Shown here in pieces: positions 60,586-64,000 of a stretch of DNA of 64,000 nucleotides. Each line of letters opens with the position of its first letter. Position 1 is the stretch's first letter. Location: assembly GCA_902496335.1 (NCBI GenBank), contig CABVAO010000001.1, positions 1 to 64,000 of the forward strand, given 5' to 3'. The notes below the pieces were generated by a model. That model was not told the origin of the DNA. It made no database searches and was given only the letters and a program-made list of their open reading frames with translations. Source of the stretch: an uncultured Collinsella sp. Its GTDB lineage: Bacteria > Actinomycetota > Coriobacteriia > Coriobacteriales > Coriobacteriaceae. The translations under genes were made by a program, and so were the position numbers.

Positions 60586-62034
60586 TTAAGCCTTAGCGGC
60601 AGCAACATCTTCCTCGAGCTGATCCTTGCTAAAGCCAAAGAGGTAGGCGATGGCAGCGGCGGCAACAAATGCAGCGCCCGATGCAACGCAACCCCAGACG
60701 AGATTAGCCGTTCCGCCGGCAACAAAGCCGGTGACGCCCAGAATATTGGTCGCGCCCAGAACATACGTTGTCACATTGGTGAGGGCTGCGATCAAACCGC
60801 CGATAGCACCGCCGGCAACCATGGCGCCCAGGCAGCGAGTGTACTTAAAGCCACAGCCATACAGTGCGGGCTCCGTCACGCCGCCCACGATACCGGAGAG
60901 CGAGAAGCCGAGCATGGCGCCCTTCTCGTCGGTCTCTTTAAGGCGCAGGAAGGCACCGAAGGCCATGCCCCACGTAGCGAACTGAGAGATACCGGCCGCG
61001 ACCATAACGCAGGAGTCGGAGCCCAGGGTGAGCAGCTGCACAATACCAAGGGCAAGCAGGACCTGGTGCATACCGGTCATAACCAGGAACTCCCAAAGTG
61101 CGGCAATGACGACGAGGGAGAGGATGGTGACGATGCCGCCGGCGTTACCGAGACCGAACATAAAGTTGCCGACCATGCTGCCCAGGATGGAGCCGATCGG
61201 AGCCAGCACGCACAACGAAACGGAGATCATAACGGCCATAGTGCCCACGGGTACAAACGCCGTAGAGAGCATGTCGGGAACGACCTTCTTCATGAACTTC
61301 TCGACGACCATAAGCACCGGCATGGACAGAACCATGGGGAGTACGGTGGAGGAATAGTTGTTCAGCTGGGCCGGCAGCACGCCGTAGACCATGGTGGTCG
61401 TTACGCCCGAATCCGCTGCAGCGTTGACCATCGTCATGAACTCAGGAGCAATGAGCACACCGCCGAGCATCATGCCGAGCGGCTGGCTGCAGCCAAGCTG
61501 CTTCGCAGCAGCCCAACCCAAATAAACGGGAAGGAAGTAATAACCGGCGTTGTAAATCCAGTTGTAGAAGAAGTTGTAGATGTCGGAATCGGCAGACCAA
61601 ATGCCGAGCATGCCGTCACCGCAAACCACGGCGATAGTACGGAACATGGCAGCACCCATGATAATGGGGATCGTCATAACCATGGTCTTGGAGAGATAGT
61701 TGAGGATCTTGTTGCCCGCAGTCTTGAGCGTCAACGGCTCCTTGGTGCCGCCATCGAGGTTTTCGTCAATGGAGCCTTCGCCCTTAACTCCCAGCGCAAT
61801 GGCGGCGTCGTAGACCTTCGGCACGTTCTGGCCAATGATGACCTGATACTGGCCGCCAGACCACTGTGCACCCAGTACGCCCTTGATCTTCTCAACTTCA
61901 TCGTCATTGGGGATGGACTGATCCTTAAGGTTCAGACGCAGGCGGGTCATGCAGTGCGTCGCGTTCGTCACATTGGAGGCGCCGCCGACGGCAGCAAGCA
62001 CATCCTCGGCAATCTTCTTGTTATCGACAGCCAT
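60586..62034 (-). CDS. PTS beta-glucoside-type transporter, EIIBC
   Basis: 482 residues. The EIIB domain (about residues 1-85) has the phosphorylated Cys in THCMTRLRLNL and DEVEKIKGVLGAQWSGGQYQV. The EIIC domain (about 100-470) has about ten helices with the GVTEPALYGCGFKYTR block typical of the glucose/beta-glucoside superfamily. No EIIA domain is fused, so a separate EIIA must supply phosphate. ATG at 62034 follows AAGGGA; ATG at 62055 overlaps that site. LicT-type regulation and the ChbG neighbour suggest an aryl-beta-glucoside or amino-disaccharide substrate, not settled. No phospho-beta-glucosidase is adjacent. Confidence 0.9.
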   Translation of the reverse strand: MAVDNKKIAEDVLAAVGGASNVTNATHCMTRLRLNLKDQSIPNDDEVEKIKGVLGAQWSGGQYQVIIGQNVPKVYDAAIALGVKGEGSIDENLDGGTKEPLTLKTAGNKILNYLSKTMVMTIPIIMGAAMFRTIAVVCGDGMLGIWSADSDIYNFFYNWIYNAGYYFLPVYLGWAAAKQLGCSQPLGMMLGGVLIAPEFMTMVNAAADSGVTTTMVYGVLPAQLNNYSSTVLPMVLSMPVLMVVEKFMKKVVPDMLSTAFVPVGTMAVMISVSLCVLAPIGSILGSMVGNFMFGLGNAGGIVTILSLVVIAALWEFLVMTGMHQVLLALGIVQLLTLGSDSCVMVAAGISQFATWGMAFGAFLRLKETDEKGAMLGFSLSGIVGGVTEPALYGCGFKYTRCLGAMVAGGAIGGLIAALTNVTTYVLGATNILGVTGFVAGGTANLVWGCVASGAAFVAAAAIAYLFGFSKDQLEEDVAAAKA

Positions 62035-62173
62035 GTCGAATCCCTTCTCTTCCAACTAAAGGTCTGTGGGGTTTCACAGCGCCAAGACGCACGATTCTGC
62101 TCGCGCCTGCGCAGCACGCGATGCCCGTTGGCAAGAGATTTGATTACATGTGATTCCCGGGTGGATCGACATG

Positions 62174-62215
62174 AAAAAAGCCCCGCGCACAACCGACAGA
62201 GACCCAATGGGGGCC
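62174..62215 (-). terminator. Antitermination-controlled terminator ahead of the PTS gene
   Basis: On the minus strand GCCCC pairs with GGGGC across a structured loop, followed by TTTTTT. It lies in the leader, so it must be overcome for PTS expression, as expected for LicT/BglG control. Confidence 0.7.
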
Positions 62216-62234
62216 TCGACAGAATCGGTAGTGC

Positions 62235-62264
62235 CTCTCGGAGCTGCGCCGTGAGTAACACCCA
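62235..62264 (-). promoter_or_regulatory. RAT-like LicT target in the PTS leader
   Basis: The minus strand reads GGGTGTTACTCACGGCGCAG. It matches the conserved GG-x-TGTTACT...GCAG core of the ribonucleic antiterminator bound by BglG/LicT proteins, and lies 20 nt before the terminator. The 3' half is less conserved, so the match is partial. Confidence 0.5.
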
Positions 62265-62375
62265 ACACACGGCGAGTATATGCGGCAGATACGTTTACTG
62301 TGGCTCAGATTGCCGACAAACGGTAGGAAACGACCCGCGAACGGTCACTATGACGGAAATAAAACGCCAGAGAAC

Positions 62376-63212
62376 CTATTTATTCAAGCTTGCAGGAGCC
62401 ACGCGATTCACGTGCATGATCAGATAGACGAGCTCTTCTTGGGCCAATGGCTCGCCAAAGGCCTCTTGAATCAGAGCGTCAATACGATAAGCGCAGCGCG
62501 ATGCCGCAGGATATTGCTCCACGAGCACGTCGTAAAGACCTGAGTTCTCGGTGTCAATCGGCTCTTTCTTTGCCACGCGATCGAGCAGATAGCGCACATG
62601 GGTGGCAAAGCGAGTAAAAGCAAACGACGAGCGATCGACCGTCACGCCCAACTCTTCCTGAATAATCGCAACCGTCATATCGAGAAGATGTTCCTCGTGC
62701 TGTTCTGCAAGCACGCGCCGCTCGCTCGGCTTAATCGCCGCATTGATAATCGACATGGCGATACCCGCGGCCTCACTCTGGGGCATGCGAACGGCAAAAG
62801 TTTTCTTAATGCCACGAACAGCCAGCTCGCCCAAGCGGTATTCAATGGGATGCAGCTGCTCCAGATCGCGCTTGAGCGGCAACGACACCACCATATGTTC
62901 GCGGGCGCGCTTAATAGCAAACTGGATATGGTCTGCCAGCGTAATGGGCAGATTAGGACTCAATTCGTACGAAAGCTGTCCGGTCGCAATATCTGCCAGC
63001 TGAGCAGAAAACTCAAGCACCTCGGGGTCGACCTCGTCGATGAACGCCAGATACTTTGGATCGATGCCGTAAAAGGTACGCGTAATAACGTCAAGATCGA
63101 CCTCGTGCGGCATGTCGCCAAAACCGATACCACGACCCAACGCGATAAGCTGGCGCCCCGCACCATCTTCGCAGACGGCAGCGTTGTGGTTAATGCGCTG
63201 GATAGCCCTCAT
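62376..63212 (-). CDS. licT: BglG/LicT-family transcription antiterminator
   Basis: 278 residues. An N-terminal RNA-binding CAT domain (MRAIQRINHNAAVCEDGAG, about residues 1-55) is followed by two PRDs (about 70-170 and 175-278) with the regulatory histidine positions in EFSAQLADIA/SLPLKRD and EQHEEHLLDM. PTS phosphorylation of the PRDs controls RNA binding at the leader of the following PTS gene. The ATG at 63212 starts the CAT domain; longer readings are unsupported. It is first in licT-PTS-chbG. Autoregulation through a second RAT was not seen. Confidence 0.9.
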   Translation of the reverse strand: MRAIQRINHNAAVCEDGAGRQLIALGRGIGFGDMPHEVDLDVITRTFYGIDPKYLAFIDEVDPEVLEFSAQLADIATGQLSYELSPNLPITLADHIQFAIKRAREHMVVSLPLKRDLEQLHPIEYRLGELAVRGIKKTFAVRMPQSEAAGIAMSIINAAIKPSERRVLAEQHEEHLLDMTVAIIQEELGVTVDRSSFAFTRFATHVRYLLDRVAKKEPIDTENSGLYDVLVEQYPAASRCAYRIDALIQEAFGEPLAQEELVYLIMHVNRVAPASLNK

Positions 63213-63235
63213 GGAATCACCGTTCCTGCAAACAC

Positions 63236-63266
63236 ACGCCGTGTAGACCATCCACACGGCGCGTTC
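63236..63266. other. Hairpin between the metallophosphoesterase and licT genes
   Basis: CGCCGTGT/ACACGGCG pairs around a 9-nt loop, with no T-tract. It may be a partial terminator of the phosphoesterase gene. It is not RAT-like. Confidence 0.4.
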
Positions 63267-63285
63267 ATTCTACCTGCACTTCTAA

Positions 63286-63831
63286 TTACAGTCCAAAAAA
63301 GCCAAGGATTTGATCGCGGCTTACGGGCTTGTAGTCATTGGCGTCGAGGCCCACATCGTAGCGGTAAATGGGGCGCTCGCGATCGCGGTTGCGCGCGTTG
63401 GTGCGGTCTCCCCTGCTGTGGATATGCCCGTGCAGCATGATGGCGCCACGCGCCTTGCCATTCCAGCTAAGCATGGGGTAGTGGCTCATAACCAGACGAT
63501 GGCCCTTGGCATAGCCGGGGGCAATCTCCAGATAATCACGCACGTCTTCCCAAATTTGCGGCACGTCGGGATCTTCCCAATCGCCGTCATGGTTACCACG
63601 GATGAGCGTCACGTTTTGGCAGGCAATACGCTCGCGCAGGCGCACCGCCTCCGCCAGGGGCAAACGATAGGTAAAGTCACCCAGAATGTAGAGACGGTCA
63701 TCCACAGCCACGCACTCATTGATGGCATCGATGACCTTGCGATTCATCTCCTCGACCGAGCCAAACGGCCGGTCCATGTCGTGCAAGATATTCGTATCGC
63801 CCAGGTGCAGATCGGCGGTAAACCACATCAT
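63286..63831 (-). CDS. Calcineurin-like metallophosphoesterase
   Basis: 181 residues. Metal-binding motifs DLHLGD (about residue 7), GDFTY (about 52), GNHDGD (about 80), MSHYP (about 115) and HGHIH (about 135) are complete, so an active phosphoesterase with two metals is expected. The family covers nucleotidases and phosphodiesterases and the substrate is not clear. Start chosen at the ATG at 63831, with GAGGAC upstream; an ATG at 63846 is the alternative. It lies just before licT on the same strand. Confidence 0.85.
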   Translation of the reverse strand: MMWFTADLHLGDTNILHDMDRPFGSVEEMNRKVIDAINECVAVDDRLYILGDFTYRLPLAEAVRLRERIACQNVTLIRGNHDGDWEDPDVPQIWEDVRDYLEIAPGYAKGHRLVMSHYPMLSWNGKARGAIMLHGHIHSRGDRTNARNRDRERPIYRYDVGLDANDYKPVSRDQILGFFGL

Positions 63832-63897
63832 CGTCTCTGTCCTCATTTCGCAACGTGTTCAACTCGTGCTAAGTATACAGACGCAGCGATGCGGCGG

Positions 63898-64000
63898 TTA
63901 TCCAAAGAACCCGCCGAACAGTCCGCGGCGGCGCTTGTCTTGCTTTTTCGAAGCGTCACCCTGGGTATTCTTATCCTGCCGCTTCTTACGATCCCGCTCC
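63898..64000 (-). CDS. C-terminal end of a basic protein (cut by the right edge)
   Basis: The minus strand continues an open frame to a TAA at 63900-63898. The last 33 residues are very basic and end DKRRRGLFGGFFG. The tail is typical of a soluble nucleic-acid-binding or membrane-associated basic protein, but the family cannot be named from this fragment. The start is beyond the window. It is the same strand as the metallophosphoesterase gene. Confidence 0.55.
   Translation of the reverse strand, partial: ERDRKKRQDKNTQGDASKKQDKRRRGLFGGFFG

Larger units (their letters stand above)
62035..62375 (-). promoter_or_regulatory. Regulated leader between licT and the PTS gene
   Basis: About 340 bp without a gene, forming the leader of the PTS mRNA. 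It contains the RAT-like site (62235-62264) and the terminator (62174-62215) described separately, then about 140 nt to the PTS start. The part nearest licT holds no recognisable signal. Confidence 0.65.

Overview
The window is GC-rich bacterial chromosome, densely coding on both strands. Gene content fits an anaerobic gut actinobacterium of the Coriobacteriia, most likely Collinsella or a close relative: a RecJ exonuclease fused to a helicase, a ferredoxin-EtfA/EtfB/lactate dehydrogenase set, a bile-acid-type sodium symporter, PTS sugar uptake and a single-chain PurL. The assignment rests on recalled gene content, not on a search.

Layout. 1-2.1 kb: a possible rRNA-operon leader leaving the left edge, the translation operon infC-rpmI-rplT (leftward) and tRNA-Leu(CAA) with a nearby copy of its 3' end. 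2.1-11.4 kb (leftward): transglutaminase-like protein, class II aldolase, metallo-beta-lactamase-fold hydrolase, bifunctional (p)ppGpp synthetase/hydrolase, RecJ-helicase fusion. 11.7-14.2 kb: BASS transporter, then a GalT-like DUF4931 protein and CutC. 14.3-20.6 kb (leftward): a branched-chain amino acid ABC system (two tandem LivK lipoproteins, LivH, LivM, LivG, LivF). 20.9-30.1 kb: homoserine dehydrogenase, an SDR oxidoreductase, a cation/proton antiporter, PurL and an EamA transporter. 30.2-38.3 kb: a membrane diguanylate cyclase, 2-keto-3-deoxygluconate permease, AzlCD, an HD phosphohydrolase and the Etf/LDH operon.

38.6-48.4 kb is the accessory-looking part. A five-gene cluster of unrecognised exported proteins (38.6-41.8 kb) includes one small protein with a sortase-like LAQTG tail. 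After a DUF554 membrane protein comes a three-gene operon (42.7-48.4 kb): a TerB-N/TerB-C protein, a BrxD-type (DUF2791) ATPase and an Lhr/BrxHI-type helicase. Two of these are accessory families of BREX phage defence, but no methyltransferase, PglZ, BrxC or nuclease is present. This is the best candidate for a little-described system.

48.4-59.6 kb: Elp3 coupled to a spermidine-synthase-like protein, an XRE-membrane regulator coupled to a DUF4097 protein, a Trm9-like methyltransferase, a TrmB-like methyltransferase, a Ski2-like helicase with DUF3516, and a DUF2130 coiled-coil protein. Elp3, the Trm9-like protein and the TrmB-like protein suggest a tRNA-modification neighbourhood. 59.7-64 kb: a LicT antiterminator with a RAT-like site and terminator ahead of a beta-glucoside-type PTS EIIBC, then a ChbG-family deacetylase, a metallophosphoesterase and a truncated gene at the right edge.

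Intergenic DNA carries three kinds of palindromic repeat: a half copy plus a full copy of a long hairpin (3.65-3.88 kb), a 20-bp-arm inverted repeat (14.2 kb), and four tandem imperfect palindromes with a 62-63 bp period (23.3-23.5 kb). No CRISPR array, integrase, transposase or complete rRNA gene is visible.
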